A DNA stretch of 64,000 nucleotides from Tremella fuciformis (taxonomy: Eukaryota > Basidiomycota > Tremellomycetes > Tremellales > Tremellaceae), in contig CP136494.1 of assembly GCA_032768795.1 (NCBI GenBank), forward strand, positions 1,240,001 to 1,304,000. Reading direction: 5' to 3'. Below the pieces are notes generated by a model. The model searched no databases and was not told where the DNA came from. It was given only the letters and a program-made list of their open reading frames with translations. The position numbers were made by a program, and so were the translations under genes. Of this stretch, positions 20,936-31,826 are shown one piece after another. Every line of letters begins with the position of its first letter. Within the stretch, counting starts at the first letter, position 1.

Positions 20936-22446
20936 TTAACAGTCGCCCAGAAGATGCAACAAGATGTCGCCTGACTTGCCCTTTTGCCAGCCTTCTTCCA
21001 GCTTGCCGTTATCTGGTGTCTTGCCCTCTAGCAACGGCGACGCAGAAAGCTCTGAGCGCAAGAAAGAGACCGAGAGGGCGTCTATCGTCTTCAGCAACGG
21101 CAGAGCTGCTCGGCTGGCCAGGAGAGGGATGTCCGAAAAGGTTTGGTCTGCCATGAGCGCCCCAGCACCAGAGAGAGGAAGATAACACACGCGACGCCCC
21201 GAGCAGGGTCATGAAGCTGCCCTTTGCCTCCCGGACCATCCCCAGCAGACGCCCAAAGTGCGGTGGCCAGTCTGTGAATCCGACAGAGTTGATCACGAGC
21301 ATAGGGGGCATCATCGGGTTCGCCTTGGGCGAGGCCGCTGGCGCGGGAATCGGCTCGACCCACGGGTCAAGAGCGATGGCCCTGCTGACGGGAAGAGCGC
21401 CAAATCCATCCGGCGGCTCGTCTTGTAGCAGGTGAAACTATACGTGAGCCATGCTGGTGCGGTGCATTTGGGGCTGTGTTGCTGACCACCGTGCCGCCGC
21501 CAAATGAGTGTCCTGCAAGAGTCAGGTTGTCCGTGTCCACCTTGTCTTTCCAGCTCTCGATCCACGTAGACCTGTGCTCGGAAGGTAGGTCGCCTACGTG
21601 TGTAGTGTCCGGTGTGCCAGCTCCGCAAAGCTGCTTGAAGGACGCATAAGCCTCGTAGACTTCGCGGACTCGCACGTCCAGCTGCAATGTTCGCAGATCC
21701 AGCAGTTTGTGCTCTTGTTGGCCCTCAAACCTGCTCGTAAGCCGACCGAGCCTCCAGATACCCTTCGAGAGCCTACTCTAGCTCGTCCATCTTCATGTAG
21801 TACTTGACCTCTTTCTTCCCCGAAATCCCATTCGCGAGAGGAAGGATGACAGCCGGCCCAGATCCGTCGCGATGTTCGACGGAGATGACAACATAGCCCT
21901 CGCTCGCCAGCGCCGCACAGTAGTGCGAGTAGGTATGTCGGGTCCCAGCCAGCCCGTGGGAGAAGATTACCAGAGGCCACTTGTCCCGGGCATTGCTCGG
22001 CGCCGAAGGGGTGTCAAGCGCGTGAACGGGTATCTTCTAGGTCAGCTTTGGCTTCTCGCCCCCTCGTGTGAGGCTCACTCGGATGCGAGAAGCAAAGGGT
22101 CTGATCGCCGCCACTCCTGGTCAGCGAAGCAATCTAGGCAGATAGCTAACTGAAGCTTACGCGCCCATGACGCCCATGTGGTTCCGACAAACTTGTCGTA
22201 CCCCTTGCTCGTCTCTGCAGGATCGGGCAACCACGGTATTCTCCCGCTATGCCGCGACGAGGCCTTTGCAGCGGGGTAGAAGATGGAGTACGCCGTCTCT
22301 CGGATCTCGAGTGCAGGTTTGGAAGTGCTGCGATACCTTGGGTAAGGCTTAGTGTATGGTATAAGCGGTGGCGATCGAACGTATGCGTATGAGATGGGGT
22401 ATGGCCCGGTGGCGAGGGGTATGCTCCCAGTGATGAGGGGTACCAT
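20936..22446 (-). CDS. PAF-acetylhydrolase family serine esterase (427 aa)
   Basis: Six exons (22161-22446, 22079-22116, 21777-22036, 21490-21730, 21191-21437, 20936-21147) give 427 residues, all phases closing, including one 38-nt exon. Motifs in order: SGRIPWLP, the oxyanion segment [22 protein letters not shown], the nucleophile elbow [12 protein letters not shown], an ALDPW acid segment and the His motif [13 protein letters not shown]. This is the group VII phospholipase A2 / PAF-AH layout. It would hydrolyse short or oxidised sn-2 acyl groups of phospholipids. There is no signal peptide, so it is probably cytosolic. It converges with the acinus-like gene, with 52 bp between stop codons. 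Confidence 0.87.
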
Positions 22447-22751
22447 GCTGTGCAGTCGGCTCCTGCAGAGATCTTGTGGCCGGTGCTGCTTGCGGCAGAG
22501 TGATGGAGCTATCTATTGCTCTCCACGAACTGCATTGTGACGGGATGACCGGTGAAGAATACGGTCTTTGATGACGCAGTGATTGATCGGACGAGCGCGA
22601 ATGACTTTACTTTGGACCGGCTGAATTCCACACCGGTCGGTGACTCACCTCTTTCTTGCATCTTCTCTCCTACTCTGGGTACAGGTAGACAACTACAACT
22701 TGCATTCTTGGTACATACTTCTTGCAAAGACCAACGCTCGTACACGTAACA

Positions 22752-24047
22752 ATGGCGGACAACGAGCTGCAAGCGTAAGTCCTCCGCCCCTCCGAGAACC
22801 TCTTGGTCCCGCCCCATCTCCACCCTTTTCCCCTGCCGTGTATTGTTGGTGGCAACTCGCTGATGGTCGAGATACCCTCTGAGCAACTACCAGATGATGT
22901 GAGTGTGTCTCCCTCAACCGCCTTCCCTTTTCAGATGCTTTCCAGACGTTTGCAAGAAGCTGTCTGGCGATCGGGCTCAGTTCTCTCCGGTGTGTGGTCT
23001 GGACTCGCTCAACTTACATTCCGCATGGCTTCCTCATGCCGACAGCCCGTACTCTCTAGTTCTCCATCCACGCCTGATCTCGGGCGCGCCTTGAGGTCTC
23101 CACTGATGCTCGATATGCAACGGGCGTATGCAAGCCGCATGGGCTGATCGGTAGCGAGCGCGAGTCGCAGTCAGAAGAAGACTCGTCCGTTCCTGCGCGC
23201 GTCACCAGGCTTGAGAAGCAGTACGCCGAGACGGGCATGCGTCGCTCAGTCGATGCTTTAATGGTCGTGATGGTCAGTGCTGGCCGGACTTGGTGGTCAG
23301 CGGATTCATGAACAGGACCACGGGTTTCCACACGTGCTCGTCCTTCAGATCGCCAACGCCTTTTTCAAGCTGTGAGCTTTGCCATGGCTTTGTATATCGC
23401 TGACCCGGAGACCCGGAGGCTACCTCGACCCTACCGAGTCCGACGCTGAGGGCCTAATGACCCGCCTGAACGAGCAGCTCGGCGTCCCTCTTCCAGACGG
23501 CTCTTTCGGTCGTTCCACCGGCGGCAAGGACTGGGAGATCGGAGAGTGCTTGAGCATCTGGTGGAGGCCCAACTTCGATACTTTCTTGGTCGGTCTGAAC
23601 GTTTCCAAAAGGGTGGCTTGGGCTAAGATTCAGTATCCCTACTTGCCTGCTCACGCCTCATTCCCCAAGGAGTGCAAGAAGTTGTATCTCGTGCAGCTTC
23701 CGGAGAAGAGTGGGTCCATGGCATTGTCATAGGTGTCGCTCATGCCGCAGAGACGTTTGCGGTCCCGGCAAACATGAAGCTGCATGCGATTCCGATTTTC
23801 GAGTTTTACGATAACGCCGCACGTTACGGTCCCCAGGCCGCCGGCATCCCGTACCTGTTGTCCAAGTGAGTCAAGCTGGGGAGTGCAGCGCCTATGGGAA
23901 CGGCAAAGGCGCATCCCAGAGAGAAGCGCCGCTCAATGTCTCGCTTCGCGTGGGCTGACCGAGAGGTTCTGGCTGCAGCAGCACTCCGATGTGGTCAATT
24001 ATGCCGCCTCTTACGCTGCATACGAGACCAAGCTCAACCAGTTCTAG
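22752..24047 (+). CDS. NUDT21: Cleavage factor Im 25-kDa subunit (NUDT21-like, about 246 aa)
   Basis: Eight exons fit: 22752-22774, 22872-22898, 23155-23266, 23301-23371, 23411-23588, 23634-23709, 23751-23865, 23909-24047. The protein starts MADNELQA, then YPLSNYQM, a SSVPARVTRLEKQY helix, TGMRRSVDALMV, FPHVLVLQ ... FFKLPGGYLDP, WWRPNFD, QLPEK and FEFYDNAARYGP. These are the signature segments of CFIm25, which binds UGUA in pre-mRNA and guides poly(A)-site choice with a Nudix fold that lacks hydrolase activity. The 256-nt second intron, the 34-nt third intron and the 45-residue C-terminal extension are the weaker parts. Confidence 0.8.
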
Positions 24048-24785
24048 TTGGCCGAAGCATGGCGCTGGTATGTTCTCCGAGTGAGTTCGTGAGAATGTGG
24101 CCTAGTCAGCGCGATTCAAGGCATGACGGATGGCGGAAGGGATGTGTCAGGCAATTCGGTGAGCCAGCGCGTCGATTATATATGTGCCCGAGTAGGTATT
24201 ACTAAGCCACGACTTTCCGAGAAACAACGCAGTGGTGCTTAGCAATTTCTGACCCTGAAAAATAGATCTGACTCCGACACCAGCGCCTAACCGGTAGCTC
24301 GGTGCGGTGACTGAACTAACGGCATTGCTTTGGAATCCCCACCCCTTTCGTCATCTCGGGCACTCCGATCTGTGTCACCGGCTTGGCGAAAATTAAAAAG
24401 CAGCGGCTTAGTGGAGGCTCGGCGTGGAGGACAGGTTAGTCATGGATGGCGACGACTGGAGGCGGTCCGACGTGCCCATGCTGTCTTGCGAGCCCTGCTG
24501 CCCGACGCCGAGATGTCCGGCTGACGCGTGTGACTCGATGGCTGACTCTCCTGTGATGTTCTCACGGACTATAAAGGCGGACGCATTGGCGACGAGCCTT
24601 TGTTCCCCATCCTCTTCTCTCCACTCAGGCAGTCCTCACTCCGACCGAAGCACTTCTCTGACCACGACCGCCGCATAGACACATACACAACAGCTAGACT
24701 AGAATCCCCTCAACAACCTGACAGACACTAGCCCTTACCAACCGATTCCACCCACGAGCGTTACGCCACGAGCGTTACGCCTACC
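24048..24785. promoter_or_regulatory. Intergenic region with likely MFS gene promoter
   Basis: No gene was seen. TATAAAGG occurs at 24570-24577, about 210 bp before the MFS start codon, followed by CT-rich leader sequence typical of highly expressed fungal genes. This TATA-plus-pyrimidine layout makes a promoter likely but unproven. Confidence 0.45.
24752..24779 (+). repeat. 14-bp direct repeat just before the MFS start codon
   Basis: The unit CCACGAGCGTTACG occurs twice in a row and ends 6 bp before the ATG at 24786, so it lies in the 5' leader. It could be a protein or RNA binding site or a recent slippage product. Confidence 0.8.
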
Positions 24786-26590
24786 ATGTCCGCCGCCGCT
24801 CTCGACACCACAACGCCCGCATCCGGCTCGACCCCTCTGCCTCGCAACAACAGCATGAGCCGGACAGCTACTTTCTCGTCTTCCCACTCGGGAACAATTT
24901 CTCCCGAAGCCGATGCCGAACGCACGGCTGTCGACCTCAATGCTGCCGTGGCCAAGGTCGAGAAGACTGAAGACGCGCCGCATCAGGCTCCTGAATACCA
25001 CCAGGAGAAGGAGGGGATCATCACGGCTTCCGGCGCAGAGATCAAATTGAGCCAAAGCCGCAAATGGTTCCTCCTCTTCATCTTCTCCATCGCCCAGTAT
25101 CTCGACATTGCCTCGTACTCGGGTCTCTTCGTCTTCACCGATGCGATCTTGTCTGATCTCGGTATCCTGTACGAGTCGTCTTCGTGGATTATTGTAAGCC
25201 CTTCTCTCACAGACGAGTTTCAACGCTGACCGCGCAGACCGCATACTCTGTGACATTTGCTGCCTTCCTCCTTTTCTGGGGTCGGGTCTCGGATCTGTAC
25301 TCGGCCAAGCCAGTTTTCGCATACGGCTTCCTCGGTCTTGGCATTACCAACCTTGTCATTTCGTTCATGCCAAATCAATACGCCTACTTCGTGTTCCGCG
25401 CTATCAGCGGTATCTTCGGTGCGGCCACCATTCCCTCGGCTTTCCGACTGATCCTCGCGATCTTCGAGCCGGCCGAGCTGAACGTTGCACTCACGTTGTT
25501 CGGGCTCTCCGGCGCCCTCGCAAACGTTACAGGTCTCGTCTTTGCTGGATTCTTCGGCTTCATCACCGCCGGTGGACAGATGGCAGCTTGGAGGTGGTTC
25601 TTCCGGGCCATTACAATCGTCATCGTCCCCTTCGCCTTCCTCGCGTTTGCGCTCGTGCCCAAGACCCGCGGTGACCGCGCCGAAGAGTGCACACAGACCG
25701 ACAAGCTCAAACGCCTGGACATCATCGGCTGCTTCATGATGCTCGTCTCGATCATCCTGCTCATCCTCGGTCTCACCCTGGGCGCCTCGTACGGCTTCAA
25801 GACGGCCAAGTTCCTCGTGCCATTCCTCCTGTCGTGGCCGATCTTTGTTGGCTTCTTTATCTGGGAATACCGCCTGCCTCAGGGCTACGCGCTCATTCCC
25901 CCGAGCTTCTGGAAGATCCCCAACATGACTCTGCTCATCGTTTTCGCCCTCGCCATCTACCCGTGGTGGGCGGTCAACCAGCTCCCGATCGTCGAGCGCT
26001 TCATCGCCTTCTTCGGCGAGTCCCCCATCATCGCTGCCGTCCGCATGCTCCCCCAGGGTATCGCCGCCCTCGCCACCGCCATGGTGATCCCTCCCGCCAT
26101 CCAGAAGCTCGGCAGCGCCCGCATCCCCATCGCGATCGGCATGCTCCTCGGCGCCGTCTCGTACCTTCTCATGATCTTCATCCCGAACGGTGACATCCAC
26201 CACAACGAGTACTGGAGGTGGTACTTCCCCGCCTTCATAATCGGTTCCGGTGCCGCCATGATGAGCTTCCTCGGCGTCAACATCACCGTCATGACCTCGG
26301 TCCCGCCGCAGATGTCCGGTGTCGCCGGCGCCCTCCTCCAGGTCGCCCTCCAGGTCGGCGCCGTCATCGGTCTCTCCGTCCAGGCCGGCCTGCTCACCCG
26401 CGAGCCCGGATCGTTTGCCAACTACGCCAACGTCCAGGCCTCGTTCTGGTTCCAGTTCGGATGGTGTGTCTTCAACCTCATCATCTTCCTCGCGTTCTAC
26501 CGCGCCGGCCGCGCTGCCGAGGGCAGCGAGCTGCACAAGCAGCTGACACGCGAGAGCCAGAGGAAGACCAAGGTCGTTGTCGCCGTCTAG
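24786..26590 (+). CDS. Major facilitator superfamily transporter, DHA2-like (586 aa)
   Basis: Exons 24786-25193 and 25238-26590 join in phase 0 through a 44-nt intron. After a 90-residue Ser/Thr-rich cytosolic N-terminus come about 12-14 membrane helices. Family signs include the loop 2-3 motif GRVSDLYSAKPVF, RAISGIFGA in helix 4 and the helix 5 segment GLSGALANVTG. The best fit is the drug:H+ antiporter-2 group of fungal exporters; the substrate cannot be read from sequence. Codon use is strongly C-ending in the second exon, as in well expressed genes. A very long minus-strand shadow frame over it is not a gene. Confidence 0.9.
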
Positions 26591-26878
26591 ACTCCGACTA
26601 GATAGATACAGCAATTACAAATTAGATGCGCCTATAATAACAACAGTCTCGAGCTTGTGACTCATGTAGCCTATGCACATATAGCAATACCTGTCGGAGC
26701 TCTCCAGGAGTGTGCCACTAAACTGCATTTCTGTTCCCTCAACTGTACAGATATCCCATCGATCAATGGTATCACGTAGTCAGTACACGAGACATTAGAC
26801 TATCAGTCGCCTCAAAGCCATAATGCTACTAGCACGCACGGTGACAGACGTAGCAGCTGCTGCTGCATGGCTTTGTGG
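26591..26878. terminator. Convergent 3' ends of MFS and octanoyltransferase genes
   Basis: This 288-bp spacer separates two stop codons facing each other. It contains AT-rich stretches such as CCTATAATAACAAC near 26630 that could serve as polyadenylation signals for the MFS transcript. No gene was seen. Confidence 0.4.
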
Positions 26879-27966
26879 CTACTTCACACCCTCTGCCGCT
26901 ATTCGTGGAGCAATCGGCCATCCCCCGCTCTGCGTGTTCAACCGCTCTGCCTCCTCTTCTGCCGCTTCACACAGCTGCTGCAGCTCCCGCACCTCGTCGT
27001 CCCCCGGCTCATGCAGAGGCAGAGCTGTCCGTCCATATGCGAGCTCGAAGCGCTTGATCAGTGCTTTGGCCGTACTCCGGACGCTCGGCTCTGAAGGAGG
27101 CATGACCCCCACACTGCTCGCTTGCCTCTCCAGCAACTGGACGAGCGAGACGGCGCGCACGTCCGCCAGCCCGCACGCCATGACGAGGTCGAACCACTTG
27201 GTCGGCTCGTCCGTGACGTTGATGGCGAACCCATGCGAGGTGATGCGGTGGCGAAGGTGTATGCCTATCGAGGCGACCTGCCGTCAGCACACCCTGGAAA
27301 AACGGCCGGGAGTCTCTCGCCTTCTCCGTCGGCGAGGCGAACACGCCGACGTGGCCGTCCGGGTGCGGCGCGAGGATATTTTCTAGCCCCAGGTCCGACC
27401 GGCAGTGCTCCGCGAGGAGGCGCTGCATGTACTCCACATAACACCGCGTGGAGAGCTGTGACTCAGCATCGTCCCTCTCTTCCCGCGGAGTCTGTACCCA
27501 CGTCCATGTGATTCAGGTCGAAGATGGGGTACCCGACCAGCTGACCCGGCCCGTGATACGTCACCTGACCTCCGCGCTTTGTGATGAAAAAGTCCGCGCC
27601 GACATTCTGCACCTTGCGCTCTTCAGGGTGCAGCTCGTTGGGATTGGGCGAGTTGTCCCTCCGGCCAGTCGTGTATGTCGGCGTGTGTTCTAAGGCGTCA
27701 GCCATCCACATCAAAGGAGAGGGAATAGTGCGCGCACCAAGGAGAAGGAGCACGTCCTGTCCGCTTCGACGCTCGGGCTCCCGTTCTTTGCGTTTCAGGC
27801 GGCGGTCGATGATGGCGTTCTGCAGTTTGAGGCCAGTCGGGTATGGCAGCGGGTTGCGGAAGAGGTGATAGCGTATAGGCGGCAGCGTGGTCTTGGAGGA
27901 CGAGGCCGCCGCGTTGCCGGAGCATGCTGCGCCTATGGCGTTGCGCAAGACAGATGTGGGTCTCAT
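26879..27966 (-). CDS. LIP2: Mitochondrial octanoyltransferase LipB/LIP2 (332 aa)
   Basis: Exons 27502-27966, 27321-27455 and 26879-27277 close in phase 0. The N-terminus ([12 protein letters not shown]) is basic and hydroxylated, as in mitochondrial targeting sequences; an upstream Met at 28011 is an alternative. Family motifs are [17 protein letters not shown], then [17 protein letters not shown], the [22 protein letters not shown] block with the catalytic Lys, and the MACGL motif with the catalytic Cys. The enzyme transfers octanoyl from acyl carrier protein to lipoyl domains, the first step of lipoate synthesis. The second intron (27278-27320) begins with GC, directly at the catalytic Lys codon. 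Confidence 0.9.
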
Positions 27967-28011
27967 GCTGGTTGCTGAGTGAGATGAGATGCAGAATGCA
28001 GGCAACGTCAA

Positions 28012-29235
28012 TGGCTCGGACGTAGTGAGGCGCGGGGCTCCGCTTCGGACCTGAAAGAGGAATACACACCCGTGTGTTGGCGACTAGACGGCGACGCTCG
28101 AGCCATTCTTTCCTTCTTATTGTTCTCAGCACACAGTCTTCCTACACGAGGTACAATCCATCGATCCAACCTTCTCCTGTTCCGAGGGATGACATACACG
28201 GCGCGCGGACATCATTGTCATGCACGTAGCTGGCCCCTCAGATGACGCGTTGCACTCACAAAGTCCTCCGAACGAGACTCGGTCTATGCCACCGGACCGC
28301 GGCCAGCTCCGCGACATCTCAACAAACAAGCCCAGACACTGGGCGAGATCGGGCTTCTCAGCGCAATTACAACATATGCGCCGCCTACATATGTCTGGTG
28401 TTGGACTTTCGTGGTGGAGTGGTTTTCCCGTCCTCTTTAGTCCGACAGCTCCGGGGCAGACGACAGTGATGTGGTTCTGGGTTCTATTCCCCCGTCGCCG
28501 TCCTTTAGGCGCGTGGACGGGGATACCTCTCGCTCTTGGCTTTCAACTCGCCGCTTGGGTCAATGCGGGAGAACGCCACAAAACATACACAAACCGCCAA
28601 GAACAGTCCCTCACACACCATCTTTGGAGGTATCACACCGCGTTCAGCCGCTGACGGTGTCTTTTCGACGACAGCGCTCGTGCCACCAAGGATCACCTCC
28701 GTGCTGCCCTCGCGCACACAATGAGTGCACGGTCGGACAAAGTCGCCTCACCGACAGCGCAGCCTCGGTCAGCCGCCTGCTGCTGCTGGTAGCCATCCTG
28801 CAACCCATCCGAGGGTCGCAACAGCCATTGTTACCTGACACACACACTCTCACGAGGGGATAGTAAGCCCACACGCCCTTCTGACACGCTCATAAATGGC
28901 TGCACACACAGTCGTCTCCTGGGGCGACCAGGTCAACAGCGCTTCCGGCATAAACAAGTCGACCCGCTCGGCGATGAACGTATAAATACCAGGCCTGACG
29001 ACTCTTAACCCTTCATCCCACTCCCCTCCCAATCCAGCCTTTTTCCACTTTCCCGCGAAGCAAGCCCGTCGCCCCCGGCAGACGGCTTTCTCTTTCCAAT
29101 CACACACCCTCATATAGATCAGGCCTTTCTGCAGCACCCCCTCAGAGGCTTGGGACTCGTTGCAGCGATGAAAGCTACCGAACGTAAGAGGCCCTTGGAC
29201 ACGTCCAACGTACGTAAGGGGCCTGGGGTAGAGAT
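28012..29235. other. Spacer before the LINE ORF1, with a TATA box
   Basis: No supported protein gene. A TATAAATA box lies near 28981, followed by a C/T-rich stretch up to about 29060, so transcription toward ORF1 may begin here. A minus-strand frame at 28850-29137 looks faintly coding but has no match I recognise. A tRNA-like piece lies at 28405-28500. Confidence 0.35.
28405..28500 (+). other. tRNA-like Pol III promoter remnant
   Basis: An A box TGGTGGAGTGG at 28412-28422 matches the consensus TRGYNNARNGG exactly, and a B box GGTTCTATTCC at 28480-28490 has one mismatch; the spacing is normal for a tRNA. Acceptor-stem pairing is poor and there is no nearby T-run, so it is not a working tRNA gene. 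The 16 bases around the A box (28409-28424) recur exactly at 31876-31891. Confidence 0.4.
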
Positions 29236-30963
29236 ATGGCTCACACTAAGTCCGTCATTGGTAATGACCAGAACGGGTGCCCAGTCACGCAACGTGCTGT
29301 CCCGCGCGGAACAAGCAAGGGTTCCGGTCAGACAGCTAATACCATCACGGATGCGATCGTCGCAGAGCAGAGCCACGATGACAGATTGTCAGTTGCTTTC
29401 TCCACAGCCAATAAAGCAGTACTCATCACCAGGCCGCCGCTGCCACCACCGAAAAAGCAACGCAGTTCGGCGATACAGCAATTAGGCGGGCAGACTGGTA
29501 GCGCACTGTCCACTGCTGAGGCAATTGGCGCTACCACTTCAACAACCCGCGCGGCGGGCCATGTCACGTCTGTCCATCCCTACTTGCCACCAGCTCAAGG
29601 CAATGCTCCTCATGTAACGCCGAGTCTGGGCCGGGGACCCGCAACGGCACATGGTTTGGGAACCCAGCCCATGGTCATCGATCTACGACATGCGGATGTC
29701 GTCGAAAACGGCAATGCAGACGACGACATCCCCGCCGGGAGTGGTGACGGTATAGAGTTAGAGCCATGGCGTCCTGTAGCCTTGAAGGCCCACAACTGCC
29801 CGAATTACGACAGGAACTCGGCGATCAACTATATCAAGGCGATTCTGGACCGTTTGCCTCCTGGCAAGTTTACCGACGCCCAGGGGAAGACGCACGTAAT
29901 CGATAAGCAACAGCTCATACTCGAGCCAGGAGACAGGGAATACGAAGGCAACCAGAGATCCGTCTCGATACGTATGCGGGCAGCCGGGCACGCACGCGGC
30001 GAGTTCGACGAGCAATGCCTGATGGCTATCATGCAAGTATTGAACGAGGTTGGTGTCCCCACTCTCTGGTCCTCGTGTGCTGGGAACGATCGCTCGACTA
30101 TCGTCAACTATACGATGATCGCTCCCGAAGGCGCCAAAGTTGATGACAAAATTGCCGATAAAATTGTACGCAAAGCGATGGCTCAGACCGGTGCCGTGCC
30201 CGGGAATGTATGGGGATCTAGATATAGGGGCACCGCCTGGGGCACATCGGCTCTGCAGTGGATCGGCTCAGCATCCGACTATGATCCGATGAGGTGCTTG
30301 AATCTCATCGCCAAGGGACCCATTATGTGTGACGGGTATCAGATAACCTTCTCGCCGGCTAGTCACTTCGTCCGCCCGACATCTTGCTCCACAATGGCCA
30401 TATACGCCGGCAACGACGATGGCTTCTACGACAATGATTGCAAGGCATTTGCGAGGAAAATGGCGAGAACGTACACCGAGTGGAGCCGCCAGTCGAAGGA
30501 TCCGTCAATGGCCCCGTACCGAGACAGGAAAAGCCTGCTAGGCAATTATCGCCGGTACGGCTTTTGGTTGGTTGCAGACGCGTCACATTTCCACTTCGCA
30601 CACTGGTTATCCAAGCAGGACACCCCCATGGGCTCTCGGTGGACACTAGTCTACCACCTCAATGGCACGCGAAACGGGTATAATTGCAATGTCGCTCGCC
30701 GAAGCAAAAACACGCCGACTACAAGCTCTCGGGGGCGGACGCAAACCAAAGTCATAAACGACAATATATCGAAGCTAGCTGGCAAAACGATCAACCTCCC
30801 GACTGATCCTGCCCAAATATCGCCTACACTTAACCTCAGCGATCAAACCAACAGACCCGGCCGTCGCCGAGAACGAATGCCGGCAACAGACTTATCTGGT
30901 GCGTATCCGTCTCCAACCTCGCCACCGAGCACTCAGGACGAAGACACACCGCGACGAGCGTAG
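29236..30963 (+). CDS. LINE ORF1-like protein (575 aa)
   Basis: One uninterrupted frame of 575 codons. The first 180 residues are Ser/Thr/Gly-rich and disordered. A folded middle (about 185-450) is rich in Trp, Tyr and His, with segments such as LWSSCAGNDRSTIVNY, RYGFWLVADASHFHFAHW and GSRWTLVYHLNGT. The C-terminus is basic and polar. No zinc knuckle is visible. Its place upstream of a reverse-transcriptase frame and its intronless structure suggest the RNA-binding ORF1 of a non-LTR retrotransposon. That role is inferred from position only. Confidence 0.55.
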   Translation: MAHTKSVIGNDQNGCPVTQRAVPRGTSKGSGQTANTITDAIVAEQSHDDRLSVAFSTANKAVLITRPPLPPPKKQRSSAIQQLGGQTGSALSTAEAIGATTSTTRAAGHVTSVHPYLPPAQGNAPHVTPSLGRGPATAHGLGTQPMVIDLRHADVVENGNADDDIPAGSGDGIELEPWRPVALKAHNCPNYDRNSAINYIKAILDRLPPGKFTDAQGKTHVIDKQQLILEPGDREYEGNQRSVSIRMRAAGHARGEFDEQCLMAIMQVLNEVGVPTLWSSCAGNDRSTIVNYTMIAPEGAKVDDKIADKIVRKAMAQTGAVPGNVWGSRYRGTAWGTSALQWIGSASDYDPMRCLNLIAKGPIMCDGYQITFSPASHFVRPTSCSTMAIYAGNDDGFYDNDCKAFARKMARTYTEWSRQSKDPSMAPYRDRKSLLGNYRRYGFWLVADASHFHFAHWLSKQDTPMGSRWTLVYHLNGTRNGYNCNVARRSKNTPTTSSRGRTQTKVINDNISKLAGKTINLPTDPAQISPTLNLSDQTNRPGRRRERMPATDLSGAYPSPTSPPSTQDEDTPRRA

Positions 30964-31826
30964 GGAGGGAAGGTACGTCCGTCTCGATCTGTTCTTTCAG
31001 CGCTGACAGTCAACAGCCTCTGCGAATGACACACGAATTAGTGGCTTACGAACGGACACTGTAAACAAAGATGTTTGGAAGGCGATTATGTGCTACGTAG
31101 CGTTACCGACAATGAACTCCCCCTTCTCCCCCACATCGGCGTACTGACCATGACTTCATTCACTAACAGTACAAGAATGTCATGGATGACCGTGGCCGTT
31201 CTCACGTGCGCAGCTGATCGCGGTATAACGGTTCTCGGATACTCGCGGGGGTCACACGCAGTGTTTATAGCGCCAGCATGCCTGACCACGGCGATGCTCA
31301 GCAGCCTGTGCCACTTGCCCTTTCTCTGCGGCTTTTGCATGGTCCAGCCGGTGTCCACAACCGGGTTCCCTGATCCGATCATCAACCGCAGGAGTGCAAG
31401 AACCATCATCAAGTCGACCAAGATGCTAGCCTTGACCGCTCGAGATCTGTGTGTTCCTGCGCATCACTTGGTCCCATCAACCCATCAATCCATCAGGCGT
31501 CGCGGGTCTCGACCATACTAGGGTCACTGTCACTGCACATTCCGCCATCTCTTCGGCTCCACCTCTACGGATTGATCGGGGAATCTCCGAGATCAAAGAG
31601 ATCAAAGGACTTGGATCAGGCCCCAGTGGCCTTTGCGCAGGCACCGCCTGTGATTGATGCTCATCGACATCAGAAGCCTAGTGCCTGGCCAGTGGATGCG
31701 GAGGCGGGATGAGAGGGACTCTAGCGCAGCCATGAGCGGCATATCGAGGAACGGCATCGACAAGGCCTGACAGCGGACAGAAGAGCGTCACTAGGATGGT
31801 TTAGGCTGAGATTCCAATCAAAAATT
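30964..31826. other. Spacer between the LINE frames
   Basis: This 863-bp stretch has only unsupported frames. I looked for an apurinic endonuclease or restriction-like endonuclease signature and found none, so the nuclease usually encoded upstream of the reverse transcriptase appears to be missing or replaced here. Confidence 0.4.

Noticed and set aside
25220..26614. 464-codon open frame on the minus strand
   Set aside because: It lies exactly opposite the MFS transporter, whose C-ending codons keep the antisense frame free of stops. Its product is Asp/Glu/Gly-rich with no domain.
28850..29137. 95-codon minus-strand frame upstream of LINE ORF1
   Set aside because: Composition is faintly protein-like but nothing supports it; it covers the TATA-box region.
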